Origin: Lachnospiraceae bacterium
GTDB lineage: Bacteria > Bacillota > Clostridia > Lachnospirales > Lachnospiraceae
Direction: 5' to 3'
Length of the DNA: 35,925 nucleotides
Assembly: GCA_029071325.1 (NCBI GenBank)
Contig: JAIEAP010000022.1
Span: 1 to 35,925 of the forward strand
The notes beneath the pieces were generated by a model, which worked only from the letters and a program-made list of their open reading frames with translations, did no database searches and was not told the origin of the DNA. Numbering within the stretch: position 1 is the first letter of the stretch; the number at the start of each line of letters is the position of its first letter. Made by a program: the position numbers and the translations under genes. Positions 16,593 through 24,775 of the stretch are shown here, piece after piece.

Positions 16593-17546
16593 ATGACACG
16601 GATGGAAAAGGCAAAAAGGAATTGGACACAGTTTTTATGCAGTGCTCCTGCCGAAGATTATATTTTTCAGAATATCCCGTATGAAGAACAGATAAAGCGG
16701 GCGGCAGCGTTAATTCAGGAGGCTGAGGCGGTGTTGATCGGTGCAGGAGCGGGAGCCTCAGCAGCAGCCGGGCTTACCTACAGCGGGAGCCGGTTTACAG
16801 ATAATTTCCGTGAGTTTATAGAAAAATACGGTTCTATGTATATGACGGATATGTACGCTTCCGGTTTTTATCCGTTTCCCACACAGGAGGCAAAGTGGGG
16901 ATATTGGTCAAAGCACACCATAATAAATCGCTTTCTGCCGCCTGCGCTCCCCTTATATCAGCAGCTCTATGAAATCGTAAAAGAGAAGGATTATTTTGTA
17001 CTGACAACAAATGTTGACCACCAATTTCAGAAAGCAGGATTTCCGGCAGAACGTATCTTTGCAACACAGGGTGATTATGGAAATATACAGTGCGAAAAGG
17101 GGTGTCATCCGAAAATTTATGAAGCAGAGGATTTGTTTTATCAGATGGATCAGGCAAGACATGACTGTATGATCCCCTCCGGTATGGTGCCGAAATGTCC
17201 GGTCTGTGGCGGTAATATGACAATGCACCTGCGTTGTGACCAGTATTTCGTAGAAGACGAAAACTGGCATGAGGCAGCCGGGCGTTATGGTGATTTTCTG
17301 AGCAGGATTGGACAGAAAAAGAGTGTTTTATTGGAACTTGGCGTAGGATTTAACACACCAACCATCATTCGCTTTCCGTTTGAAAAAATGATGCGTGAAA
17401 ACAGCCGTTTGTCGCTGATCCGGTTAAATCTGAATGAGGCTGCCCTGCCGGAAAGCTTTGGAACGAGGGCGGTGGGCATAGACGGTGATATGGCAGCAGC
17501 AGTATCCGATCTATACAGTCAGCTTGGAGGGAGGGCGAGTGTCTGA
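16593..17546 (+). CDS. Class M sirtuin (SirTM), protein ADP-ribosyltransferase
   Basis: This 317-residue Sir2-fold protein has the NAD-binding GAGAGASAAAGL at residues 50-61 and LTTNVDHQF near 137-144. The position of the catalytic histidine of deacylases is Q159 (ATQGDYG). A four-cysteine zinc site is C167, C171, C202 and C205. The His-to-Gln change and macrodomain partner are hallmarks of SirTM enzymes, which transfer ADP-ribose to protein instead of deacylating. In described SirTM operons the target is a lipoylated GcvH-like protein with a dedicated lipoate ligase; neither gene is present here, so the target is unknown. RBS AAAGGAGG precedes the ATG. The macrodomain gene starts one base after its stop. 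Confidence 0.85.
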   Translation: MTRMEKAKRNWTQFLCSAPAEDYIFQNIPYEEQIKRAAALIQEAEAVLIGAGAGASAAAGLTYSGSRFTDNFREFIEKYGSMYMTDMYASGFYPFPTQEAKWGYWSKHTIINRFLPPALPLYQQLYEIVKEKDYFVLTTNVDHQFQKAGFPAERIFATQGDYGNIQCEKGCHPKIYEAEDLFYQMDQARHDCMIPSGMVPKCPVCGGNMTMHLRCDQYFVEDENWHEAAGRYGDFLSRIGQKKSVLLELGVGFNTPTIIRFPFEKMMRENSRLSLIRLNLNEAALPESFGTRAVGIDGDMAAAVSDLYSQLGGRASV

Positions 17547-17547
17547 G

Positions 17548-18381
17548 ATGAATGGAAATGAAAAGACGGATATTCTGTTAGATAGGTTAAAGGAAGATTC
17601 GGCTGAATATAAAAAGTTTGTAACAACCGGGTACAGTCTGGCAGAAAAGAAAAATATGATTCGCTCTCTCATGAATATTCGTATGCCGGGGGGGCTGTCC
17701 GATGAATTAGTATATGTGCAGGACGAATATCTGCAGGAAGAACTGAAATCAAAGGGCACGGTTACTTTGGCGGATATTCCGACGATAAAAGAACAATTTG
17801 GCAGCAAATCCTCCTTTGCGGAAAAAATATCGCTCTGGCAGGGGGATATCACAAGGTTACAGGTCGGTGCCATCGTAAATGCTGCTAATTCACAGATGCT
17901 GGGATGTTTTGTGCCATGCCACAGGTGTATTGACAATGCGATCCACAGTGCGGCGGGGATGCAGCTTCGGGAGGAATGCAGCCGCATTATGCACCATAGA
18001 CGGATGAAATATGGCGGAAGATATGAAGAACCGACAGGTACGGCTACGCTGACCAAAGGGTATAATCTCCCTTGCGATCATGTGATTCATACCGTCGGTC
18101 CGATCTGTTGTGGTGGGTTGAATGATATGCTTTGTCAGGATTTGCGCAATTGCTATGAAAATGTCCTGAAGTGCTGCATGGAAAATAACATCAGATCAGT
18201 GGCATTCTGCTGTATTTCAACGGGAGAATTTCATTTTCCAAATGAAAAGGCAGCCGAAATCGCATGGGAAATAGTAACCGGTTTTCTGGAAGCAAATGAC
18301 AGTGATATGGAGCGGGTTATTTTTAATGTCTTTACCGACAGAGACCGAAAAATATATGAAAAAATCTTAAAATCAGTTTAG
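17548..18381 (+). CDS. Zinc-containing macrodomain ADP-ribosyl hydrolase
   Basis: The 277-residue protein has an N-terminal helical part (about 1-90) and a macrodomain from about 93. AIVNAANSQMLGCF and PCHRCIDNAIHSAAG (residues 109-137) contain the Asn of the ADP-ribose site and a Cys-His-Cys set typical of Zn-macrodomains. Then come GTATLTKGYNLP and ISTGEFHFPNEKAA, the phosphate loop. Members remove ADP-ribose from proteins and are the reversal partner of SirTM. The ATG at 17548 follows GGAGGGAGGG at 17526; a longer frame starting inside the sirtuin gene is rejected. It is tightly linked to the sirtuin, so the two likely make a reversible modification switch. Confidence 0.87.
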   Translation: MNGNEKTDILLDRLKEDSAEYKKFVTTGYSLAEKKNMIRSLMNIRMPGGLSDELVYVQDEYLQEELKSKGTVTLADIPTIKEQFGSKSSFAEKISLWQGDITRLQVGAIVNAANSQMLGCFVPCHRCIDNAIHSAAGMQLREECSRIMHHRRMKYGGRYEEPTGTATLTKGYNLPCDHVIHTVGPICCGGLNDMLCQDLRNCYENVLKCCMENNIRSVAFCCISTGEFHFPNEKAAEIAWEIVTGFLEANDSDMERVIFNVFTDRDRKIYEKILKSV

Positions 18382-18450
18382 CAACTGCCAGTTGACACTT
18401 TGCAAGGAGCCGGTTGGTGGTATGTAAAGGGGATGATCTGGTACATTTAC

Positions 18451-18464
18451 GGTATCAAAATACC
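18451..18464 (+). promoter_or_regulatory. Small inverted repeat before the XRE gene
   Basis: GGTAT-CAAA-ATACC (18451-18464) lies just upstream of the ribosome site of an XRE regulator and overlaps a wider CTGGTA/TACCAG pair (18438-18443, 18461-18466). Autoregulatory binding is possible. The arms are short, so chance cannot be excluded. Confidence 0.3.
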
Positions 18465-18482
18465 AGGCAGGAGGAAATGATT

Positions 18483-19478
18483 ATGATTTTTGCAGACAAA
18501 TTGATACAGCTTCGTAAAAAGAACGGATGGTCCCAGGAGGAACTGGCGGAACAGATGAATGTAACCAGACAGTCCGTGTCGAAATGGGAAGGGGCGCAAT
18601 CCATCCCGGATCTTGATAAGGTGATAAAGCTGTCGGAGCTCTTCGGGGTAAGTATCGACTATTTGCTCAAGGATGAGATAGAAGAGCTGGAGCCGGGCAG
18701 TTTCACGGAAGATGGTTCGGGCAAAGAGGCAGCGGTAAAGCGTGTGTCTATGGAAGAGGCAAACGCCTTTCTTACAGTAAAGAAAGCAACTGCAAGACCC
18801 ATTGCATATGCGACATTGCTGTGCATTTTATCGCCCATATGCCTGTTCATCTTAGGTGCAGTCAGTGAAATGCCGGGATCTAACATGACGGAGGGGATGG
18901 CAGGCGGTCTGGGAATGATCGTGCTGCTGCTCATGGTGGCAGCCGCCGTTGCAGTTTTTGTTTTCTGCGGAAGCAAAACAGCTCCCTTTGCGTATTTGGA
19001 AGAGGAATGCTTTGAGACAGAATACGGTGTGACAGGTATGGTAAAAGAACGCAGAGAACAGTACAAAAGCACCTATACAAGAAACAACATGATCGGGGTA
19101 TGCATGTGCATTCTGTCATTGATCCCTCTCTTTGCCGGGGTGGCTATTAATGAAAAGGATGAGCTGCTTCTGGTTCTTGGACTTTCTGCCATGTTCGTGC
19201 TGATTGGAATCGGAGTCGTGTATTTCATATCTGGGGGCATTGTGTGGGCAAGCTTTGACCGGCTGCTGCAGGAGGGGGATTATACGAAGGAGAAGAAGGA
19301 AAGAAGCTCTGTCACGATGGCTATCAGCACCGCTTATTGGATGATAGCGACGGCGATTTTTCTTGCATACAGCTTTATCACCAATGACTGGGAGCATAGC
19401 TGGATCGTATGGCCGGTGGCAGGCGTGCTGTTCCCGGCTGTGATCACCGTCTCCAATATATGGAATAGAAGAAAGTAG
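18483..19478 (+). CDS. Membrane-linked XRE-family regulator
   Basis: The 331-residue protein has an N-terminal Cro/C1-type helix-turn-helix (residues 3-58: LIQLRKKNGWSQEELAEQ, then VTRQSVSKWEGAQSIPDL). A linker to about 100 is followed by about six hydrophobic segments. This XRE-plus-membrane layout is common in Clostridia, but what it senses is not known; membrane or envelope stress is an inference. The ATG at 18483 is chosen because AGGAGG ends eight bases before it; the ATG at 18477 is only two bases from it. It stands alone between the macrodomain gene and a GC-rich hairpin at 19517. Confidence 0.82.
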   Translation: MIFADKLIQLRKKNGWSQEELAEQMNVTRQSVSKWEGAQSIPDLDKVIKLSELFGVSIDYLLKDEIEELEPGSFTEDGSGKEAAVKRVSMEEANAFLTVKKATARPIAYATLLCILSPICLFILGAVSEMPGSNMTEGMAGGLGMIVLLLMVAAAVAVFVFCGSKTAPFAYLEEECFETEYGVTGMVKERREQYKSTYTRNNMIGVCMCILSLIPLFAGVAINEKDELLLVLGLSAMFVLIGIGVVYFISGGIVWASFDRLLQEGDYTKEKKERSSVTMAISTAYWMIATAIFLAYSFITNDWEHSWIVWPVAGVLFPAVITVSNIWNRRK

Positions 19479-19516
19479 GGGAGCATGATACCTGCCGAAT
19501 GGCATCCGCCGGAGGC

Positions 19517-19547
19517 GCCATGCGCGGAGCGCATGGCTAAATATTTT
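19517..19547 (+). terminator. Hairpin terminator after the XRE gene
   Basis: GCCATGCGC (19517-19525) pairs perfectly with GCGCATGGC (19529-19537) around a three-base loop and is followed by TAAATATTTTG. A second GC-rich half hairpin (CGCCGGAGGCG) abuts it upstream. Confidence 0.65.
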
Positions 19548-19555
19548 GTTTGTAC

Positions 19556-19584
19556 TTGTGGTTCTGTTAAAATCATGCTATATT
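19556..19584 (+). promoter_or_regulatory. Promoter of the amino-acid ABC importer
   Basis: TTGTGG (19556-19561) and TATATT (19579-19584) are spaced by 17 bases, about 55 bases upstream of the binding-protein start. Confidence 0.5.
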
Positions 19585-19638
19585 AATGCAAGAGTTTGAT
19601 GAGTTATACTTATATTAATAATGAGGAGGAAACAGAAC

Positions 19639-20445
19639 ATGAAGAACATGAAGAAATTCGCAGCATTGTGTCTTGTGACAGCCATGGCTGCGGCATTTGC
19701 AGGCTGCGGCTCATCTGTGCCGGAGAATACCGTTCATTCGGTGGATGACGTAGAGGGCAAAGTGATCGGTGTGCAGCTTGGAACCACAGGGGATATGTTT
19801 GCATCTGATTATGAAGGTGATGATGCCGGAAGTAAGGTAGAGCGTTACAACAAGGGAGCAGATGCGGTGCAGGCTCTTAAGACAGGCAAGATTGACTGTG
19901 TGATCATTGATGAGCAGCCGGCAAAAGCGTTTGTGGAGAAGAATGACGATCTGATGATCCTGGATGACGTATTTGCGGATGAAGAGTACGCGATGTGCTT
20001 TGCTAAGGACAATACGGAATTGATGGAAGCCTTTAACGGGGCAATTGCGGAGCTGAAGGCGGACGGAACACTGGATTCCATCATCAGCAACTACATAGGC
20101 GATGACACCAGAGGAAAGTCACCTTATGTGACCCCGGAAGGCACTGAGTACCCCAACGGACAGTTGGTAATGGCAACAAACGCGGCTTTTGAGCCATATG
20201 AGTATTATGAGAATCAGAGCATTGTAGGTATTGATGCAGACTTTGCCAAGGCAATCTGTGACAAACTGGGTTATGAACTGAAGATTGAAGATATGGAGTT
20301 TGATGCTGTTGTGGCATCTGTATCCTCCGGCAAGTCCGATTTTGGTGCAGCAGGTCTGACGATAACAGAGGACCGTCTGCAAAACGTAAACTTCAGTGAG
20401 GCATATACAAAAGCACGCCAGGTTATTATCGTAAGAAAGAAATAG
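19639..20445 (+). CDS. Amino-acid-binding lipoprotein, apparently circularly permuted
   Basis: The 268-residue precursor has a lipoprotein signal (KKFAALCLVTAMAAAFAGC, lipobox AFAGC) and belongs to the polar amino-acid binding family of ABC importers. The two halves are in swapped order. Residues about 31-150 (VEGKVIGVQLGTTGD, KGADAVQALKTGKIDCVIID, ELKADGTLDSIISNYIG) are what normally forms the second half. The normal first half (LVMATNAAFEPYEYYE, GIDADFAKAICDKLGYEL, LTITEDRLQNVNFSEAY) follows and the protein stops at QVIIVRKK, the hinge strand. Each half occurs once, so this is a permutation rather than duplication. The start ATG follows AGGAGG. Permease and ATPase genes follow directly. Ligand is probably a polar amino acid or cystine. 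Confidence 0.87.
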   Translation: MKNMKKFAALCLVTAMAAAFAGCGSSVPENTVHSVDDVEGKVIGVQLGTTGDMFASDYEGDDAGSKVERYNKGADAVQALKTGKIDCVIIDEQPAKAFVEKNDDLMILDDVFADEEYAMCFAKDNTELMEAFNGAIAELKADGTLDSIISNYIGDDTRGKSPYVTPEGTEYPNGQLVMATNAAFEPYEYYENQSIVGIDADFAKAICDKLGYELKIEDMEFDAVVASVSSGKSDFGAAGLTITEDRLQNVNFSEAYTKARQVIIVRKK

Positions 20446-20465
20446 CCGGAAGAGAGAGGTAAGCT

Positions 20466-21164
20466 GTGACAGAATTTTTTCAGGAGTTTCAGCGGAAATT
20501 TATACAGGATTTCATAGATGACAGCCGCTATCTGTATCTGTTGCGGGGGCTGGGCAATACGCTGATCATTACGTTTTTTGCATTGCTTATAGGCGTGGCG
20601 CTGGGATTTCTCATTGCGATCGTCCGGGCGACCCACGACAAGCACGGAACCTTAAAGATACTGAATGTGGTCTGCAAGATATTCCTGACCGTGTGGCGCG
20701 GCACGCCTGTGGTGGTGCAGCTGATGATCATGTACTATATTGTGCTGGTCAGCATGAGCAACAAGATCGTGGTGGCGGCGGTTGCTTTCGGGTTAAATTC
20801 CGCAGCCTATGTGGCGGAGATTGTCCGCTCCGGTATCATGTCCATTGATGAAGGGCAGTTTGAAGCAGGCCGAAGTCTGGGGCTGACGTACGGTAAGACT
20901 ATGCGGCTCATTATATTGCCTCAGGCCTTTAAAAATGTGCTGCCTGCGCTGGCTAACGAGTTTATTACCCTGTTGAAGGAAACCTCTGTCAGCGGTTATA
21001 TTGCAATGCCGGATCTGACCAAGGGCGGAGATATTATCCGAAGCGTTACCTATGATCCGTACCTGCCGCTCTTTGGCGTGGCAATCATCTACCTGGTGCT
21101 TGTGATGATACTGACGGCGGGCGTGCACAAACTGGAAGCGAGGTTGAGAACGAATGAGCGATAG
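20466..21164 (+). CDS. Amino-acid ABC importer permease, HisM/GlnP type
   Basis: The 232-residue membrane protein has the His/Glu/Gln/Arg permease plan: [16 protein letters not shown] at residues 29-44, the motif [12 protein letters not shown] near 78, and the EAA loop [22 protein letters not shown] that couples to the ATPase. The start is a GTG at 20466, preceded by GAGAGG; no internal ATG fits as well because the N-terminal segment [10 protein letters not shown] is typical of the family. It probably forms a homodimer, since only one permease gene is present. It overlaps the ATPase gene by 11 bases, indicating translational coupling. Confidence 0.9.
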   Translation: MTEFFQEFQRKFIQDFIDDSRYLYLLRGLGNTLIITFFALLIGVALGFLIAIVRATHDKHGTLKILNVVCKIFLTVWRGTPVVVQLMIMYYIVLVSMSNKIVVAAVAFGLNSAAYVAEIVRSGIMSIDEGQFEAGRSLGLTYGKTMRLIILPQAFKNVLPALANEFITLLKETSVSGYIAMPDLTKGGDIIRSVTYDPYLPLFGVAIIYLVLVMILTAGVHKLEARLRTNER

Positions 21165-21894
21165 TCAGGCATTGATAGAGGTCAGAAATCTGCATAAGCA
21201 TTTCGGCGATGTGGAGGTGCTAAACGGCATTTCCACCCAGATTGCAAAAGGAGAAGTGGTGGCGATCATCGGTCCATCTGGCTGTGGAAAGTCCACGTTT
21301 CTTCGTTCGTTAAACCTTTTGGAGGAACCGACCTCCGGGCAGATCACCTTTGAGGGAACCGACATTACCGACAAATCGGTTGATATCAATAAGATGCGTC
21401 AGAAGATAGGCATGGTGTTTCAGCAGTTCAATCTGTTTCCCAATTACACGGTGCGGGAAAATATCATGCTGGCGCCGGTGCAGACGAAGCAGATGGATAA
21501 GGAAGAGGCGGCGAAGTGCGCCGATGAATTGTTGGAGCGTGTGGGACTTTCCGAGAAAGCGGATGTGTATCCTGCCATGCTTTCCGGCGGACAGAAGCAG
21601 CGCATTGCGATTGCCAGGGCGCTTGCCATGAACCCGGACGTCATGCTTTTTGATGAACCTACTTCGGCGCTGGACCCTGAGATGGTGGGAGAGGTGCTGG
21701 AACTCATGAAGGGACTGGCACAGGACGGCATGACCATGGTAGTGGTCACGCATGAAATGGGATTTGCCAGAGAGGTAGCCAGCAGAGTCATGTTTATCAA
21801 CGAGGGGCAGATTCAGGAGGAAAATACTCCGGAAGAGTTTTTTGCGAATCCCAAGAATCCGAGACTTTGCGATTTCTTATCGAAGGTATTATAA
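21154..21894 (+). CDS. Amino-acid ABC importer ATPase, GlnQ type
   Basis: This 246-residue ATPase drives amino-acid uptake. Walker [10 protein letters not shown] is near residues 39-47, the Q-loop [11 protein letters not shown], signature LSGGQKQR near 146, Walker [15 protein letters not shown], and the switch histidine in VVTHEMGFA. Length and motifs are typical of GlnQ/HisP. The ATG lies inside the end of the permease gene. A terminator-like hairpin follows at 21908. The substrate class is set by the binding protein, not by this subunit. Confidence 0.93.
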   Translation: MSDSQALIEVRNLHKHFGDVEVLNGISTQIAKGEVVAIIGPSGCGKSTFLRSLNLLEEPTSGQITFEGTDITDKSVDINKMRQKIGMVFQQFNLFPNYTVRENIMLAPVQTKQMDKEEAAKCADELLERVGLSEKADVYPAMLSGGQKQRIAIARALAMNPDVMLFDEPTSALDPEMVGEVLELMKGLAQDGMTMVVVTHEMGFAREVASRVMFINEGQIQEENTPEEFFANPKNPRLCDFLSKVL

Positions 21895-21907
21895 CAAAAA
21901 TATAACT

Positions 21908-21955
21908 CGGCAGTTATCAGGACTAATGAATTTCCTGATAGCTGCCGATATTTAT
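21908..21955 (+). terminator. Terminator of the ABC importer operon
   Basis: A 15-base stem with one mismatch pairs 21908-21922 with 21933-21947. The tail is AT-rich (ATATTTATATATA) rather than a pure T run. Confidence 0.75.
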
Positions 21956-22011
21956 ATATAGAATTATGCTTTTTTGCGGAACGGATTTAGGAAGAAAGGG
22001 GCGTGCGTGTA

Positions 22012-22953
22012 ATGAATGGAATCAATACAAGCTACGGGAAAATGGACGGGTATGCCGGTATCACGGAAGATACAAAAGGCATACAGAACGCGGAAGGGAA
22101 ACAGGATAAGAAGGATACGGATTCTGATATCATCTTTGCGGGTAACTTAAAGCTGGGGGATGACCCGGTAGGGGAAACCAGGGCGAAGGCGGAGCGGGAT
22201 GCGCTAAAGGTTATCATGGATACCTTCTCCGGGGAGCATAAGGTAGACGAAGAGGTAAAACAGAAAGCCGAACACATCAAGAAACTGGACGGTGATATCA
22301 AGGAGCAGCAGGCGGATATCCGTGAACTGCGGAATATGCAGGATGAACTGAAGGCAGAGTATAAGGTGGCGGATGACAGTGAAGAAGCGCAGGATCTGGA
22401 GCTTCTGAAACGGGAAGCACGCACACAGGATCCACGACTGAAGGAGCCGATGCTGACCATGGATGAGAAGGAGAGGTTGTCTGCTATCCATGAAAAGGGA
22501 TTGACGGAGTATCAGGAGCGTGTGATGGGATTATACCGGAATGAGGTGTATGACCGGGGCGAGGTCGAAGATATGCGTGATGAACAGAGGCAGGACGATG
22601 CCTACAGAAGGGGCGTTCGTGAGATGCGCTGGAAACGTCATGACATGATAGACAGCCAGAAAGTGGCAGAGGAGATATTGGCGGCGGCATCTTCGGAGAT
22701 CAAGGGACTTCTCGTCAATGAGGCGGTGGATCACATGGATGAGAAGCTTGAGGAAGAAGTGGAGAAGGCAGAAGAGAAGAAGGACAAAGAGACCGAAAAG
22801 CAGCCGGGAACAGATGACAAGACGAACCAGCAGAGTAAGAACCTGAAGGATGTGCAGAGTACTATTCTTCGGGGAGAAGCGAATAAGCGTGTGGCAGAGC
22901 ATAAGATGGCGAAAGCAGACATTTTGGGGCTGGCGTACGACAAAGAAGTATAG
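22012..22953 (+). CDS. Highly charged coiled-coil protein of unknown function
   Basis: I do not recognise a named family. The 313-residue protein is rich in Glu, Lys, Asp and Arg, with no membrane segment, signal peptide or cysteine. Long helices with heptad character run through about residues 50-120 (KQKAEHIKKLDGDIKEQQAD) and 225-265 (DEKLEEEVEKAEEKKDKE). The N-terminus has the phrase FAGNLKLGDDPV followed by a Lys/Arg/Ala-rich helix, a pattern I associate with uncharacterised Lachnospiraceae proteins. The ATG at 22012 is preferred over a GTG at 22003 because AAAGGGG is 10 bases before it. It stands alone between two terminators. A structural or scaffolding role is a guess. Confidence 0.7.
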   Translation: MNGINTSYGKMDGYAGITEDTKGIQNAEGKQDKKDTDSDIIFAGNLKLGDDPVGETRAKAERDALKVIMDTFSGEHKVDEEVKQKAEHIKKLDGDIKEQQADIRELRNMQDELKAEYKVADDSEEAQDLELLKREARTQDPRLKEPMLTMDEKERLSAIHEKGLTEYQERVMGLYRNEVYDRGEVEDMRDEQRQDDAYRRGVREMRWKRHDMIDSQKVAEEILAAASSEIKGLLVNEAVDHMDEKLEEEVEKAEEKKDKETEKQPGTDDKTNQQSKNLKDVQSTILRGEANKRVAEHKMAKADILGLAYDKEV

Positions 22954-22960
22954 AGAAAGA

Positions 22961-22988
22961 AGAATCCTGTTATGCAGGATTCTTTTTT
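22961..22988 (+). terminator. Terminator of the coiled-coil gene
   Basis: AGAATCCTG (22961-22969) pairs perfectly with CAGGATTCT (22975-22983) around a five-base loop, followed by a run of T. It lies between convergent genes. Confidence 0.9.
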
Positions 22989-23024
22989 GTATGCCGGAAT
23001 ATAATCAGGAGCATATCGCTGTGG

Positions 23025-23744
23025 TTAGGACAGATTCCGGGCGCTCTCTGATAAATGGCGTTTATAGCGTTCGATGCATTCCTGAAACAGACGGATGGCG
23101 CTTTCGGAATCTCCTGCTTTGATGTATTCCGTGGTCTGTTCCAATGTGTCATAGATGGTCTGCTGCCCGGTGTATTCCACATAATATGTCCATGCTGAGA
23201 TGGATGAAGTGAAGAATGCGTTCATAATCAGCGGAGAGATACAATTGCCGCTGAGAGAGACGATGGTCCGGCGGTACAAAAAGAGGGCATTTGCAAAGGT
23301 GACGGCATCGGAAGAGATTGCGATATGCACATCAGCCAGAAGCGCCTCCAGCTTAGCGATATCCTCAGCCGTATGTTTTTTTGCAAGAATGGTAAGGGCG
23401 GGACATTCCAGATAGATGCGGGTGTCCAGTAAGCTGATCAGCATTTTGGTATCCGGCATATCGCCCCGGTAGCGTATAATGGCAAACAGCGTGTCCATAT
23501 TTCCAGTAGTCGTATAGTCGGCGACATATACGCCTTTTCGTGATTCTACATTCAGAAATCCTCTGCGGGCAAGATCCCGGATTCCCTCGTGTACGATGGT
23601 TTTGCTGATGCCCATAGCATCGGCAAGATCTCGTTCTGACGGCAGGCGGTCTCCCGGTTTAAGTTCTCCGGAAAGAATCTGTTCTTCAATCTGGGACAAA
23701 AATAATTCCTTGATCGAGGGAGCGTCTATTTTCTTAAATGCCAA
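23025..23744 (-). CDS. GntR-family regulator, FadR/FCD subfamily
   Basis: The 239-residue protein has a GntR winged helix (residues 8-75: LSGELKPGDRLPSERDLA, then MGISKTIVHEGIRDLARRG) and an all-helical FCD effector domain (about 90-225). The usual metal ligands of FCD domains are not clear: the helix that normally reads DxxFHxxL is ANALFLYRRTIV here, so a metal-independent ligand site is possible. It is divergent from the eight-gene cluster beginning at 23975. The gap contains a palindrome matching the FadR-type site, so it probably controls the cluster and itself. The effector is unknown; acyl or organic acids are common in the family. Confidence 0.88.
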   Translation of the reverse strand: MAFKKIDAPSIKELFLSQIEEQILSGELKPGDRLPSERDLADAMGISKTIVHEGIRDLARRGFLNVESRKGVYVADYTTTGNMDTLFAIIRYRGDMPDTKMLISLLDTRIYLECPALTILAKKHTAEDIAKLEALLADVHIAISSDAVTFANALFLYRRTIVSLSGNCISPLIMNAFFTSSISAWTYYVEYTGQQTIYDTLEQTTEYIKAGDSESAIRLFQECIERYKRHLSESARNLS

Positions 23745-23777
23745 TTTTTCTCAGTCCTTTCTGTTTTTCATAAGTCT

Positions 23778-23806
23778 ATGATACCCCAGTTTGTGACAGA
23801 AAACAA
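23778..23806 (-). promoter_or_regulatory. Promoter of the GntR gene
   Basis: On the minus strand TTGTTT (23801-23806) and TATCAT (23778-23783) are separated by 17 bases, about 35 bases before the GntR start. Confidence 0.55.
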
Positions 23807-23813
23807 CAAAAAA

Positions 23814-23828
23814 CGTGGTCTGACCACG
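23814..23828. promoter_or_regulatory. FadR-type palindromic operator
   Basis: CGTGGTCTGACCACG is a perfect 7-1-7 palindrome with the core TGGTCNGACCA that is the described E. coli FadR consensus. It lies just upstream of the GntR promoter in the divergent gap, so it can serve both directions. Confidence 0.75.
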
Positions 23829-23917
23829 ACCAGACAAAAAAGTAGTAGATTTTTTAGAGAATATGTCAATATACAAAACAAAGCAAGTGTAGGAAAATAA
23901 AATAGAGATATTAGAGA

Positions 23918-23928
23918 TTGTCAGACCA
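23918..23928 (+). promoter_or_regulatory. Second, imperfect GntR operator
   Basis: TTGTCAGACCA keeps four of five paired positions of the same TGGTCNGACCA core. It lies about 50 bases before the first gene of the cluster and about 14 bases past a possible -10 (TAAAAT, 23898-23903), so it could act as a road-block. Confidence 0.5.
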
Positions 23929-23974
23929 TAAGATACATACAGGGTTTAAAATGAGAAAAATCGAGGGAGCGCTC

Positions 23975-24775
23975 ATGGAATATAAGAAATCAAAAATACT
24001 GGCGGTAGCCGGCAAAGGAGGCGTTGGCAAGACTTCTATTGCTGCGACACTGGTCCGGCTTCTGGTGGAGGCTTGTCCGGATCAGAAAATACTGGCTATT
24101 GATGCAGATCCGGCAGTCGGTCTGTCCACTGCACTGGGACTTGAGGTGAATACTACAGTGGATGATATCCGCAAAGAAGTAGTTGCCGCAGCCGAGGACG
24201 GAGAGACAAAAAGTGCGCTGGAATTACTGGGGGAAGCCAGATACCGTATTTTTGATGCGCTGGTAGAGAAGGATGGATTCAGCTTTATTGCTATCGGACG
24301 TCCGGAAGCCTCGGGCTGCTATTGTAAGATCAATTCCTATCTCAAAGAAGTGATCAGTATTTTATCGGAAAATTTTGATTATGTGGTGATTGACGGAGAG
24401 GCTGGTATCGAGCAGATTAACCGGCGTGTGATGGAGAAGGTCACGCACCTACTTTTGATCACAGATTCCAGCAGAAAGGGAACCCAGGTGATCAAGACCA
24501 TCCGAAAGGTGGCGGATGAACTTGTGATGTATGAACAGATCGGCGTGATCGCCAACCGTATTCCTTCTATGGAGGTGACGGAATTTATGGATACGGGAGA
24601 GCTTCCTGTCCTAGCATATATTCCGTCAGACGCATCGCTGGCAGAGTTTGACCTGAAGGGGGAAAATGTATTCTATCTGCCGAAGGACGCTGCCATTGTC
24701 CGGGGTACCAGGGAGGCGCTGACGAAGCTTGGAATCATAGAATCCATAAGGGAAGGTGAGGGAGAGAACAAATGA
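23975..24775 (+). CDS. CooC-like nickel-insertion-type ATPase
   Basis: The 266-residue SIMIBI/MinD-type ATPase has the deviant P-loop AGKGGVGKTS at residues 12-21, DADP (43-46), and the C-x-C pair C115/C117 in SGCYCKI, which binds metal at the dimer interface in CooC. Characterised CooC proteins load nickel into CO dehydrogenase. No CO dehydrogenase gene is present; the neighbours are dehydratase-type iron-sulfur proteins and a HypA. The ATG at 23975 is chosen because GAGGGAG is five bases before it; a longer frame from 23951 lacks a site. Its stop overlaps the next start (ATGA), so it is the first gene of an eight-gene unit. Confidence 0.85.
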   Translation: MEYKKSKILAVAGKGGVGKTSIAATLVRLLVEACPDQKILAIDADPAVGLSTALGLEVNTTVDDIRKEVVAAAEDGETKSALELLGEARYRIFDALVEKDGFSFIAIGRPEASGCYCKINSYLKEVISILSENFDYVVIDGEAGIEQINRRVMEKVTHLLLITDSSRKGTQVIKTIRKVADELVMYEQIGVIANRIPSMEVTEFMDTGELPVLAYIPSDASLAEFDLKGENVFYLPKDAAIVRGTREALTKLGIIESIREGEGENK

